Assembly: GCA_023429995.1 (NCBI GenBank)
Contig: JAEZCE010000034.1
Coordinates: 22,960-86,959 of the forward strand
Direction of reading: 5' to 3'
Source: Bacillota bacterium
GTDB lineage: Bacteria; Bacillota; UBA4882; UBA8346
DNA length: 64,000 nt
Below are positions 32,893 to 41,115 of this stretch, one piece after another (within the stretch, counting starts at the first letter, position 1; each line of letters begins with the position of its first letter). The notes below the pieces were generated by a model. It was not told the origin of the DNA. It ran no database searches and worked only from the letters and a program-made list of their open reading frames with translations. A program made the position numbers and the translations under genes.

Positions 32893-34149
32893 ATGGCGAC
32901 ATATGTTAATTCGGAATTTGGTGAACTGGTTGAAAAATATCCCGATATTCCTCGATTTATTATTTTAAAGCTTGATCTTCTCCGCCGGGGCGCCAGTTTG
33001 ACAAGCAGGGCACTGGATGCTGTTCAAAACGATGATTATCGTTTCGGTCCGATGCAAATCTTTTATAAGTCGGGAGGAAACCGGAAAACCGATAAATCAA
33101 TTCCAGGCTCAATATTGTTACGGGACGGTACCACAGCCCCCGTATCTTTTGATGAACATTATGAAGAACCATATATCATTGACCAGGTTGACGGTAAATT
33201 CGTTCTTTTAGATGATGAAAAAAAAATCATCGATGAAATCGACTTTACACCAAGGCCCCGGTATTATGGCCAAAAGACCAGTCACGGTGTACTTATGGAA
33301 TCAATCGCCAGTGCACGGGCACAACGATTAATTATTTGCGCCTACCGGTTTTGTCATCTTTGGGAAACGGGGAATCAATGCAAATATTGCGCGTTTTTTA
33401 CAGATCTCAAACATGCGCGCCAGGCAGCAGCAGATGCAACATTTACCAAGGAAGTCGATGCCGAAGATATTTATGAAACGGTGCGGGAGGCTCTTAAGGA
33501 ACCCGGCCGGATCTCGGAGATTTATTTGACTGCGGGTATGGACTACAGCGGCGAGGAATTATTTGAAAATGAAGTAAACCGCTATATTAAAATTTTGCAG
33601 GCCATTGGCCGGAATTTTCGGGGCCGTTTCTCAAGCCAGATTATGGCTCCGGCTTACTCAAAATCACAACTGAAAAGAATATACAACGAAACGGGACTTA
33701 CTTCCTATTGCCCTTGTATTGAAGTATGGGATGAAGAACTCTTTGGCTGGATTTGTTCGGGAAAAAATAAATGGCCCGGCCGGGATGAGTGGATCAAACG
33801 GACGCTGGATGCAGTTGAAGTGTTCGGGAAGGGCAATGTTTATACCCAAGTCATCGGTGGCGTGGAAATGGCTCAGCCTTATGGATTTAAAACGATTGAT
33901 GAAGCTCTGGAGTCTAACTTCCAGGCCTGCGAATTCTTTGCTAAGCGTGGCGTCATTTTTCTAAGCGTAGTCTGGCGACCCCATCAGAGTTCTGCATTAG
34001 CCGGGCAAAAACAGCCATCCTTGGAGTATTACGTCCGTCTGGTGAAAGGGCTTCATGACATTCGAAAGGCATACGGACTGAGTGCCGTCAATGACGATTA
34101 CAAGCATTGCGGTAATCATGGGGATAGTGATTTGGAAAGAATTGATTAA
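32893..34149 (+). CDS. Radical SAM protein with CX8CX2C cluster motif (copy 2)
   Basis: 418 residues, same domain plan as the protein encoded at 15824: N-domain (KYPDIPRFIILKLDLLRRGA), QKTSHGVLMESIASARAQRL, cluster cysteines C154, C163, C166 (YRFCHLWETGNQCKYCAFF), barrel strands YLTAGMDYSG and SSQIMAPAYS, and a C-terminal CGNHGDSDLERI tail. Spacing CX8CX2C and the preceding aromatic and histidine (FCHLW / YCHFW) are conserved between the copies, so the odd spacing is real. It lies between the PNPOx-like and desulfinase genes. I infer oxygen-independent activation or cleavage of an organosulfur substrate. Confidence 0.82.
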   Translation: MATYVNSEFGELVEKYPDIPRFIILKLDLLRRGASLTSRALDAVQNDDYRFGPMQIFYKSGGNRKTDKSIPGSILLRDGTTAPVSFDEHYEEPYIIDQVDGKFVLLDDEKKIIDEIDFTPRPRYYGQKTSHGVLMESIASARAQRLIICAYRFCHLWETGNQCKYCAFFTDLKHARQAAADATFTKEVDAEDIYETVREALKEPGRISEIYLTAGMDYSGEELFENEVNRYIKILQAIGRNFRGRFSSQIMAPAYSKSQLKRIYNETGLTSYCPCIEVWDEELFGWICSGKNKWPGRDEWIKRTLDAVEVFGKGNVYTQVIGGVEMAQPYGFKTIDEALESNFQACEFFAKRGVIFLSVVWRPHQSSALAGQKQPSLEYYVRLVKGLHDIRKAYGLSAVNDDYKHCGNHGDSDLERID

Positions 34150-34214
34150 ATAGTACATAGTACATGGTAGAGTAATGGCGTTAATTCAAACCGAATTTTA
34201 GGGAGGAATTATTG

Positions 34215-35288
34215 ATGGATAAAAATACACCTGTGTCTCAACAGTCCGAAAAAGACCCCATACAGATATTTTACACTATCTGCCCGGTACAAGTGGCATC
34301 CCATGTGGCCGTTGCTAAAGGGTGGGTTGATGAGGAATTGAACAAAGTCGGTGCTAAGGCAAAGTTCTTAAGGGCGCTTCCCAAAAAAGAATGGTTGCCG
34401 CATTTTACGCATAGCCGTCCCGATCTGTTTCGGGATGGCGGAAATATTCCACCCATTTGGGCCCGCTCTCAAGGGCCGGTCAATAAGTTGATCGGACTTA
34501 CCTTTGTTGGAACTGGAGGAAAGATTGTTATCAAAGCCGGTTCCGGAATCCGCTCGGTTCGCGATCTTAAAGGGAAACGAATCGGTATATCGAAAAGACT
34601 AACCGGGGATCGGGTGGACTTTGCAAGAGCAACTGCGCACCGGGGGATAATCTTAGCACTTGAGCTGGCTGGAATCGATCACCGTGATATTCAGTGGGTG
34701 GATATTCCCGAATTTGAAGCAAAGACCGGTGATCCTTCCTGGTCGGTTTTGAGTTCGGCGGAATCTCCGACCGAGTTTTGGGGTAACGGCAAATTAAAAT
34801 CGGTTCCCTGGAATGAAGGTAAAGTTTTGTTAGAAAACAAAGTTGACGCAGTATATGCCAACCATGGCCGTTCCAGACTGCTTGAATCCGAAGGCCTGGT
34901 TACCGCCATTGAAGATTTAGGGCGTTATCCTGATTGGACACTCCATGTAGCGAATACTCCAACCACGATTACCGTGAGTACGGAACTTGCCGAAAATCAT
35001 CCGGAGATCGTGGTGGCATGGCTCAAAGCTTCAATAAAAGCCGGACATTGGATCAAAAAGAATCCTACAGAAGCAGCTCGGATTTTAGCCGAGGTGACAA
35101 CCGAAGGTTCTGCCGAATCGATTTTTGAAGATTTGCAGAAATATGACTATATCCCGAATTTATCCGCAAAGAGTTTGGCCGGCGTTGAAATAGAAAAACA
35201 GTTTTTACTTGAAAATGGGTATATCGAGAAGGATTTCAGCCTTAGGGATTGGGTGGACCCCAAATTTCTTGAGCAGGCTTTAAAATAA
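34215..35288 (+). CDS. DszB-like aryl/alkyl sulfinate desulfinase (cytoplasmic)
   Basis: 357 residues, fold shared with SsuA/TauA binding proteins but with no signal peptide. The catalytic residues of 2'-hydroxybiphenyl-2-sulfinate desulfinase DszB are kept: C23 in YTICPVQ (DszB C27 in SNCPVP), H63 in HFTHSRP (H60 in HFTYDQP), R73 and G76 in FRDGGNIPP (R70, G73 in TRFGGEIPP). The C-terminus QFLLENG...LRDWVDPKFLEQAL matches DszB QFLLTNN...LDQWAAPEFLNNSL. DszB hydrolyses a C-S bond to release sulfite. Substrate here unknown. ATG 34215 after GGGAGG. I rejected a transport role because of the missing signal and intact active site. Confidence 0.8.
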   Translation: MDKNTPVSQQSEKDPIQIFYTICPVQVASHVAVAKGWVDEELNKVGAKAKFLRALPKKEWLPHFTHSRPDLFRDGGNIPPIWARSQGPVNKLIGLTFVGTGGKIVIKAGSGIRSVRDLKGKRIGISKRLTGDRVDFARATAHRGIILALELAGIDHRDIQWVDIPEFEAKTGDPSWSVLSSAESPTEFWGNGKLKSVPWNEGKVLLENKVDAVYANHGRSRLLESEGLVTAIEDLGRYPDWTLHVANTPTTITVSTELAENHPEIVVAWLKASIKAGHWIKKNPTEAARILAEVTTEGSAESIFEDLQKYDYIPNLSAKSLAGVEIEKQFLLENGYIEKDFSLRDWVDPKFLEQALK

Positions 35289-35322
35289 CCAGCCGTTTCA
35301 TTTATTGAGGAGAAAACAATTG

Positions 35323-36099
35323 ATGGTGTCAACTGAAAAATGCAAGAATTTCTTATTGGGATTGATTGTTCCTTTTTTCGTGCTGATCATTTGGAAAGCG
35401 ACTACTTACTTTGAGATGGCTCCCAGGCAGCTTTTGGTCCCCCCGGAAGAAGTGTTTCAAAGTTTGCGGGATTTGGTGGCCGATGGCTCGCTCATTGAGA
35501 ATGTAAGGATAAGTCTGATGCGGGTTTTATTGGGGTTTTCCTGGGGAACTGTCGCGGGAGTATTACTAGGAGCGGCTATGGGATCATCGCGAATCATTGA
35601 TCGTTTCGTGGGACCGCTATTTCACGGGTTTCGCCAAGTTCCAATGTTTGGATGGATGCCTTTTTTAATCTTACTCTTCGGCATTGACGAGGAATTTAAA
35701 GTTATCTTTATCGGATTAAGTGCTTTTTATCCGATGGTGCTTAATACATATGAAGGAATCAGGAATGTCTCCTGCGAGTACTTGGAGGTTGCCAAAGTTT
35801 TTGAATACAGTCAAGCGAGACTCTTTCTCCGGGTGGTCATTCCTGCGGCTATGCCGTCCATATTTATCGGTCTTCGGACAAGTGTAAGTATGTCCTGGAT
35901 GTCTGTTGTTGGTGCTGAACTGATAGCTTCAAGTTCGGGTATTGGGTTTTTGATGTCCAATTCACGCAGTATGTTTAAGTATGAAATCGTATTTGCCGGT
36001 GTTGTTGTCATCGGTATAATTGGTTTTCTAATGAGTCTTTTCATAGGAAGGCTCGAGAGATACATTCTCCGATGGCGTAAAACATTTATTACCGGTTAA
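35323..36099 (+). CDS. ABC transporter permease 1 of the desulfinase operon
   Basis: 258 residues, about six membrane helices, SsuC/TauC group: LLVPPEEVFQSLRDL, SLMRVLLGFSWGTVAGVLLGAAMG, coupling loop AKVFEYSQARLFLRVVIPAAMPSIFIGLRTSVSMSWMSVVGAEL. ATG 35323 after GAGGAG. A second, related permease gene follows, so the importer is probably a heterodimer. Confidence 0.9.
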   Translation: MVSTEKCKNFLLGLIVPFFVLIIWKATTYFEMAPRQLLVPPEEVFQSLRDLVADGSLIENVRISLMRVLLGFSWGTVAGVLLGAAMGSSRIIDRFVGPLFHGFRQVPMFGWMPFLILLFGIDEEFKVIFIGLSAFYPMVLNTYEGIRNVSCEYLEVAKVFEYSQARLFLRVVIPAAMPSIFIGLRTSVSMSWMSVVGAELIASSSGIGFLMSNSRSMFKYEIVFAGVVVIGIIGFLMSLFIGRLERYILRWRKTFITG

Positions 36100-36118
36100 C
36101 AAAAAAAGAGGATCTTTC

Positions 36119-36886
36119 ATGAAAAAAAGTCTTTGGATTCAAAACGCTTTGGTTGGTCTTTTTTTACCTCTATTGCTTTTTTTGACATGGTATATTACAT
36201 CGCGGAAAACCCTTATCATCTCAAGTCCTGAAAAGGTTTTAGAAACGATTGAGACATCTTGGGCAAATGGTTTCCTGTTCCAGAACTTGCTCATCAGTTT
36301 CCAACGGGTTATCAAAGGTTTCTTAATTGGCGCGTCAAGCGGGTTTATTTTGGGGACATGGATGGGTCTTTTCAAAACAACTGAAAAGATCGTGGCTCCG
36401 TTTTTTCATGCTATCCGGAATGTTCCCGTGGTTGGATGGATTCCTTTATTCATTATCTGGTTTGGTTTTGGTGAAACATCCCAGGTCGTTTTTATAGCAG
36501 TGGGCGCTTTTTATCCGGTGGTTCTAAACACATTTCAGGGTATTAAAGGAGTCCGTGTGGAATTTATCGAGGTTGGTCAAGTATTTGCTTTTAAAAGACT
36601 GAAGCTTTTTTATAAAATTATTTTGCCGGCAGCATTGCCGACTGTATTTACAGGAATCAGATTCAGTTTGAGCATATCCTGGATGTTAGTGGTGGCATCC
36701 GAATTGTTTGGAGTATCCACTGGCGGTATCGGAAATATGATGAGCGATGCCAGAGAGTTTTTTCATATAGAAATTGTCATAATGGGAGTTTTGACCATCG
36801 GTGTGGTTGGTTTTGTGATGAATCAAATTCTGGCTTTCATTGAAGATTACTTATTGCAATGGAAACAAACAGCATTGAAGGGGTAA
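36119..36886 (+). CDS. ABC transporter permease 2 of the desulfinase operon
   Basis: 255 residues, about six membrane helices, clearly paralogous to the preceding permease (FFHAIRNVPVVGWIPLFIIWFGFGETSQVVFIAVGAFYPVVLNTFQGI against FHGFRQVPMFGWMPFLILLFGIDEEFKVIFIGLSAFYPMVLNTYEGI). Two different permeases for one ATPase is the less common arrangement among sulfonate importers, most of which use a homodimer. Confidence 0.9.
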   Translation: MKKSLWIQNALVGLFLPLLLFLTWYITSRKTLIISSPEKVLETIETSWANGFLFQNLLISFQRVIKGFLIGASSGFILGTWMGLFKTTEKIVAPFFHAIRNVPVVGWIPLFIIWFGFGETSQVVFIAVGAFYPVVLNTFQGIKGVRVEFIEVGQVFAFKRLKLFYKIILPAALPTVFTGIRFSLSISWMLVVASELFGVSTGGIGNMMSDAREFFHIEIVIMGVLTIGVVGFVMNQILAFIEDYLLQWKQTALKG

Positions 36887-36891
36887 AACAA

Positions 36892-37671
36892 ATGAATTCA
36901 AGTAAAAGATTGGTGATCGAAAATCTTAATAAGACATTTGACGTTGACGGGAAAACGATATCCATTTTGAAAGGCATCAACCTCGAAATTAAGCCAGGCG
37001 AATTTGTGAGCATCGTCGGAACCAGCGGCTGCGGAAAAACGACCCTCTTAAGGCTTGTTGTTGGATTGGATAGTACCTATGAAGGGGATATCCTGTTCAA
37101 CGGAGAGCGGATTCATGGTCCCAGTTTAAACAGAGGGATTGTTTTCCAGGATCATCGGCTTCTTCCGTGGTTGAAAGTTTTGGAAAACGTTGGTTTCGGA
37201 CTGGATCCAAAGATTAATAAAAAAGAGCAACAGAAGATTATTCAAGAATATATCGACCTTGTGGGACTGAAGGGGTTTGAAAAAAGTTATCCCTATCAAC
37301 TTTCTGGCGGGATGGCGCAACGTGCCGCGATTGCCAGGTCCCTTGTTAATTGTCCGGAACTCCTTGCCCTTGATGAACCTTTGGGAGCGCTGGATGCGAT
37401 GACTAGAATGTATATGCAACAAGAACTTGAAAAAATTTGGGAAAAAGAGAAAATTACGATGATCATGGTAACGCATGATATTGAGGAAGCCATATATTTA
37501 AGCACGAAGATTGTTGTTATGTCAAGCCGCCCCGGTTGTGTCAAGAAAATCATTTCTGTGCCGCTAGCCCGTCCGCGGGACCGGGCAAGTTATGAATTTT
37601 TAAAGATGAAGGAAGAATTATTGGAAGAGTTTAACCTGCAGGCGGAGAAATATTTTAGTTATACGATTTAG
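36892..37671 (+). CDS. ABC transporter ATPase of the desulfinase operon
   Basis: 259 residues. Walker A GTSGCGKTT, Q-loop VFQDHRLLPW, signature LSGGMAQR, Walker B LLALDEPLGALD, MVTHDIEEA. ATG 36892, five bases after the permease stop, with GAAGGGG upstream. It closes the operon; a terminator follows at 37833. Confidence 0.92.
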   Translation: MNSSKRLVIENLNKTFDVDGKTISILKGINLEIKPGEFVSIVGTSGCGKTTLLRLVVGLDSTYEGDILFNGERIHGPSLNRGIVFQDHRLLPWLKVLENVGFGLDPKINKKEQQKIIQEYIDLVGLKGFEKSYPYQLSGGMAQRAAIARSLVNCPELLALDEPLGALDAMTRMYMQQELEKIWEKEKITMIMVTHDIEEAIYLSTKIVVMSSRPGCVKKIISVPLARPRDRASYEFLKMKEELLEEFNLQAEKYFSYTI

Positions 37672-37832
37672 AATGGAATCAGTTGGTTTTTGTAACAATC
37701 TAGTAAATATAACAATCGGAACAAAAGTATGGGGGAGGATTTTTGGTATCGATATAATTGTATTCACATCGGTATTATTTAATTTTATTGAATAACTTTA
37801 CAATATACTGGAAGTTGGGATTGTCTTTAATG

Positions 37833-37865
37833 TCCTGCCTGAATTGATTTGTGCAGGATATTTTT
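37833..37865 (+). terminator. Terminator of the desulfinase operon
   Basis: TCCTGC / GCAGGA stem with a 14-nt loop followed by TATTTTT. The 160 bp before it hold nothing recognisable. Confidence 0.6.
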
Positions 37866-37890
37866 AATTGTTAAGTTTTTGAATGAAATA

Positions 37891-37960
37891 TTGACACCAA
37901 ATTTTATATATAGTAATATTATGACATTAATCCCATTCAATTAGTAGGAATTATATTGAA
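37891..37960 (+). promoter_or_regulatory. Promoter and operator of the sulfate assimilation operon
   Basis: TTGACA (37891-37896), 17 bp, TAATAT (37914-37919). TTCAAT/ATTGAA arms (37936-37960) enclose TAGTAGGAATTAT. Same layout as promoters at 12389, 28031 and 29403, placing the whole sulfate operon under the same putative regulator. Confidence 0.7.
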
Positions 37961-38000
37961 AAAAGATTTTTAAATTTAATAAACCGTCGGGGTTTTTGAA

Positions 38001-38858
38001 ATGGCCAATTATAAACATCACAAATTTTTACCGGGGTTTGGCTTAACCTTAGGGTACACGATTTTTTATATGAGTTTTGTATTAATCATCCCCTTAGTGG
38101 TATTGTTTTTGAAAACAACCGCCCTAAGCTGGGAACAGCTTTGGGGGATTGTGACAACTCCCCGGATATTGGCGGCTTTTCGTTTGAGTATAGGGGCTTC
38201 TTTGATCGCAGCGTTCATCAATAGTATCTTTGGATTAATCATTGCTTGGGTACTTACCCGTTACAGTTTTCCCGGGAAAAAATTTATGGATTCCCTGATT
38301 GATTTACCTTTTGCAATGCCGACCGCAGTGGCCGGAATTGCCCTTACGTCCATTTATACCAGCAATGGTTGGGTTGGCCGCTTTTTGGAACCGCTCGGTA
38401 TTAAAGCTGCCTTTGCGCCTCTAGGGGTGGTTATCGCTTTGACTTTTATCGGCTTGCCTTTTGTCGTAAGGACTGTACAACCGGTTTTACAAGACTTGGA
38501 AAAGGAAGTCGAAGAGGCTGCTGCGAGCTTGGGGGCCAGTCGCGGCCAAACCTTCTTCCGGATTATTTTTCCGGCAATCATCCCCAGCTGGCTTACGGGT
38601 TTTACATTAGCTTTTTCCCGTGCCTTGGGAGAATATGGTTCGGTGGTTTTTATCTCCGGTAATATGCCCATGCGTACCGAAATTGTCCCCTTGTTGATCA
38701 TCACCAAATTGGAACAATTCGAATATAGCGGTGCTACTGCTATCGCGGTGTTGATGTTGTTGTTGTCTTTTTTATTACTTTTATTGATCAATTTAGGCCA
38801 GTGGTGGAATCGCAAACGCTATTTTGTAACAAAGGATGTTCAAGCCGATGGCAATTAA
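38001..38858 (+). CDS. cysT: Sulfate ABC transporter permease CysT
   Basis: 285 residues, about six membrane helices. CysT/CysU blocks: YSFPGKKFMDSLIDLPFAMPTAVAGIALTSIY, FIGLPFVVRTVQPVLQDLEKEVEEAAASLGAS, RALGEYGSVVFISGNMP. Pairs with CysW to form the channel. First gene of a 12-gene operon that leads from import to homocysteine. Confidence 0.94.
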   Translation: MANYKHHKFLPGFGLTLGYTIFYMSFVLIIPLVVLFLKTTALSWEQLWGIVTTPRILAAFRLSIGASLIAAFINSIFGLIIAWVLTRYSFPGKKFMDSLIDLPFAMPTAVAGIALTSIYTSNGWVGRFLEPLGIKAAFAPLGVVIALTFIGLPFVVRTVQPVLQDLEKEVEEAAASLGASRGQTFFRIIFPAIIPSWLTGFTLAFSRALGEYGSVVFISGNMPMRTEIVPLLIITKLEQFEYSGATAIAVLMLLLSFLLLLLINLGQWWNRKRYFVTKDVQADGN

Positions 38859-39699
38859 TTTAAAAAAAGAACCCGCTGCCTTGATACCGACCTCTACTAC
38901 GGAGTCTGTCGGGGTCCGTTGTTTACTGATTGGGATTTCCCTCATCTTTATCGGGTTGTTTCTAATCTTACCCCTGGTGGCTGTCTTTGGTCAGGCTTTT
39001 TCGAAGGGCTTAAGCGCTTACTTCGATGCTATCCGTCAACCCGATACTTTGGCGGCCATTGGTTTGACCTTGGTAACTGCCGCAATTGCGGTACCCCTCA
39101 ATTTGATCTTTGGAGTCGCTGCCTCGTGGGCTATCAGTAAATTTGATTTTCGTGGCAAAAATATTTTATTGACATTGATCGACTTGCCTTTCGCCATATC
39201 GCCGGTTGTATCGGGGTTGATCTATGTGTTACTCTTTGGCAGGCAGGGGTGGCTATGGCCATGGCTTTCAGAACACAATATCAAAATCGTTTTCGCAGTT
39301 CCCGGAATCGTGCTGGCAACGGTCCTGGTAACTTTCCCGTTCATAGCCAGGGAATTAATTCCCTTAATGCAAGCTCAGGGAGATGAAGAGGAAGAAGCGG
39401 CTCTGGTCTTAGGCGCCAGCGGTTGGCAAACATTTTTCCGGGTTACGTTGCCCAATATCAAATGGGGTTTGTTATATGGGGTTATCCTTTGTAATGCCAG
39501 GGCCATGGGTGAATTTGGCGCGGTTTCAGTTGTTTCCGGCCATATTCGGGGGTTGACCAATACGATTCCGCTACAGGTGGAGATTCTTTACAATGAATAT
39601 AATTTTACCGCGTCGTTTGCGGTAGCTTCTTTGTTAGCTTTACTGGGGCTGGTTACTTTGGCCGTTAAAAGTTTGGTGGAGTGGAAAACCACCCATTAA
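38848..39699 (+). CDS. cysW: Sulfate ABC transporter permease CysW
   Basis: 283 residues. CysW blocks: FDFRGKNILLTLIDLPFAISPVVSGLIYVLLFG, FPFIARELIPLMQAQGDEEEEAALVLGASGWQTFFRVTLPNIKW, ARAMGEFGAVSVVSGHIRG. The gene begins inside the last codons of cysT (AAAGGA upstream; ATG 38836 is an alternative), so the two subunits are translationally coupled. Confidence 0.94.
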   Translation: MAINLKKEPAALIPTSTTESVGVRCLLIGISLIFIGLFLILPLVAVFGQAFSKGLSAYFDAIRQPDTLAAIGLTLVTAAIAVPLNLIFGVAASWAISKFDFRGKNILLTLIDLPFAISPVVSGLIYVLLFGRQGWLWPWLSEHNIKIVFAVPGIVLATVLVTFPFIARELIPLMQAQGDEEEEAALVLGASGWQTFFRVTLPNIKWGLLYGVILCNARAMGEFGAVSVVSGHIRGLTNTIPLQVEILYNEYNFTASFAVASLLALLGLVTLAVKSLVEWKTTH

Positions 39700-39723
39700 A
39701 AAAGGAATTGACGGGAGATACTT

Positions 39724-40794
39724 ATGGGAATTGAAGTTCAACAAGTAAATAAAAATTTCGGTAACTTTCAAGCTTTGCAGGATATCAATCTGGATGTCCC
39801 CACCGGACAACTGGTGGCGTTGCTCGGCCCTTCAGGTTCGGGTAAAACCACATTATTGCGGATTATTGCCGGTTTGGAAGTTCCTGATACGGGAAGAATT
39901 TATTTTCACGGTGAAGATACCACCGGCCAACGTATCCAGGAACGCAAAGTCGGTTTCGTTTTCCAACATTATGCGCTTTTTAAACAAATGACAGTTTTTG
40001 AAAACATTGCCTTTGGTTTGCGGGTTCGTCCCCGTCATCAACGGCTACCGGAAAAAGCCATCAAGGATAAGGTTCATGAACTGCTGCAATTAGTGCAAAT
40101 GGAATGGCTGGCCGACCGCTATCCGAATCAATTATCCGGCGGGCAACGCCAACGAATCGCTTTGGCCCGGGCACTCGCCGTCGAACCCAAAGTGTTGCTC
40201 CTGGATGAACCATTTGGAGCTCTGGATGCCAAAGTCCGCAAGGAATTACGCCGCTGGTTGCGTCATTTGCATGATCAAATCCATATTACCAGTATTTTTG
40301 TAACCCATGATCAGGATGAGGCTCTTGAGGTAGCCGATCAGGTGGTGATCATGAATCAGGGAAAAATTGAGCAGATCGGCACTCCGGAAAGGGTATACGA
40401 TCATCCGGCGAATTTATTTGTATATAAGTTCTTAGGAAATGTCAATCTGTTCCGGGGCCGGGTCAGTGATGGTCAGATCCATATCGGGACCAATGTCTTC
40501 GATGTACCCCGGGGAGAAGCCAAGTCCAATGATATGGCGGTAGCCTATGCCAGACCTTATGAGCTTGAAGTGGATAAACAATGCAATGAATTAACCAATA
40601 TCGAGGCGGCGATCGTATATATTCGGGCGATTGGTCCGATTGTGCGCCTGGAGTTGCAGCGCACGGATAATGGGGATCTCATTGATGTCGAACTGAGTAA
40701 AGAAAAATATCAAGATCAAACGTTTCAATCCGGTGAAAAAGTTTTTATCGGACTACGGAATCCTCAAGTGTTTGCAGAGGATTATTCAATATAA
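39724..40794 (+). CDS. cysA: Sulfate ABC transporter ATPase CysA
   Basis: 356 residues. Walker A GPSGSGKTT, Q-loop FVFQHYALFKQMT, signature LSGGQRQR, Walker B VLLLDEPFGALD, FVTHDQDEA, followed by the C-terminal regulatory TOBE-like domain (about 240-356) typical of CysA. Energises CysTW. The periplasmic partner is probably the binding protein encoded at 28183. Confidence 0.94.
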   Translation: MGIEVQQVNKNFGNFQALQDINLDVPTGQLVALLGPSGSGKTTLLRIIAGLEVPDTGRIYFHGEDTTGQRIQERKVGFVFQHYALFKQMTVFENIAFGLRVRPRHQRLPEKAIKDKVHELLQLVQMEWLADRYPNQLSGGQRQRIALARALAVEPKVLLLDEPFGALDAKVRKELRRWLRHLHDQIHITSIFVTHDQDEALEVADQVVIMNQGKIEQIGTPERVYDHPANLFVYKFLGNVNLFRGRVSDGQIHIGTNVFDVPRGEAKSNDMAVAYARPYELEVDKQCNELTNIEAAIVYIRAIGPIVRLELQRTDNGDLIDVELSKEKYQDQTFQSGEKVFIGLRNPQVFAEDYSI

Positions 40795-40824
40795 CCAAAG
40801 GGAAGAGAAAATAGGAGGATTTCT

Positions 40825-41046
40825 ATGAATCTAGTGATTAGTGGTAAACCGGAAACAGTGAATTTAAAGGAGAATACCGTCTTAGAACTGCTTAAAGTCA
40901 AAAATGTTGAAATGCCGGAGATGGTTTCGGTCGAATTAAACGGCGAGATTTTAAGCCAGGCCGAATATGGAACGGCTTTGGTCAAAGATGGCGATCAGGT
41001 GGAGTTTTTATATTTTATGGGTGGCGGAACGCTTCATTGGAATTGA
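40825..41046 (+). CDS. ThiS-like sulfur carrier protein with masked C-terminus (HcyS type)
   Basis: 73 residues, beta-grasp ubiquitin-like fold. Sulfur carriers end in a free Gly-Gly that is adenylated and thiocarboxylated. Here the sequence is FMGGG followed by five extra residues TLHWN, so the tail must be removed before use. The operon supplies exactly the needed JAMM protease (43177) and E1 (42366). This is the arrangement of the Wolinella HcyS/HcyF/HcyD route, in which the thiocarboxylate donates sulfur to O-acetylhomoserine. AGGAGG ribosome site. Confidence 0.82.
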   Translation: MNLVISGKPETVNLKENTVLELLKVKNVEMPEMVSVELNGEILSQAEYGTALVKDGDQVEFLYFMGGGTLHWN

Positions 41047-41115
41047 AAGACATTTCAAAACACCCTTGTGTGTAAAAAATGCAATGAAAATCACGGCACC
41101 AATTGGAGAGCAAAC

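Noticed and set aside
34215..35288. Ordinary sulfonate-binding protein of the ABC importer
   Set aside because: No signal peptide, a true exported receptor is already encoded at 30251, and the DszB Cys/His/Arg/Gly positions are all present.
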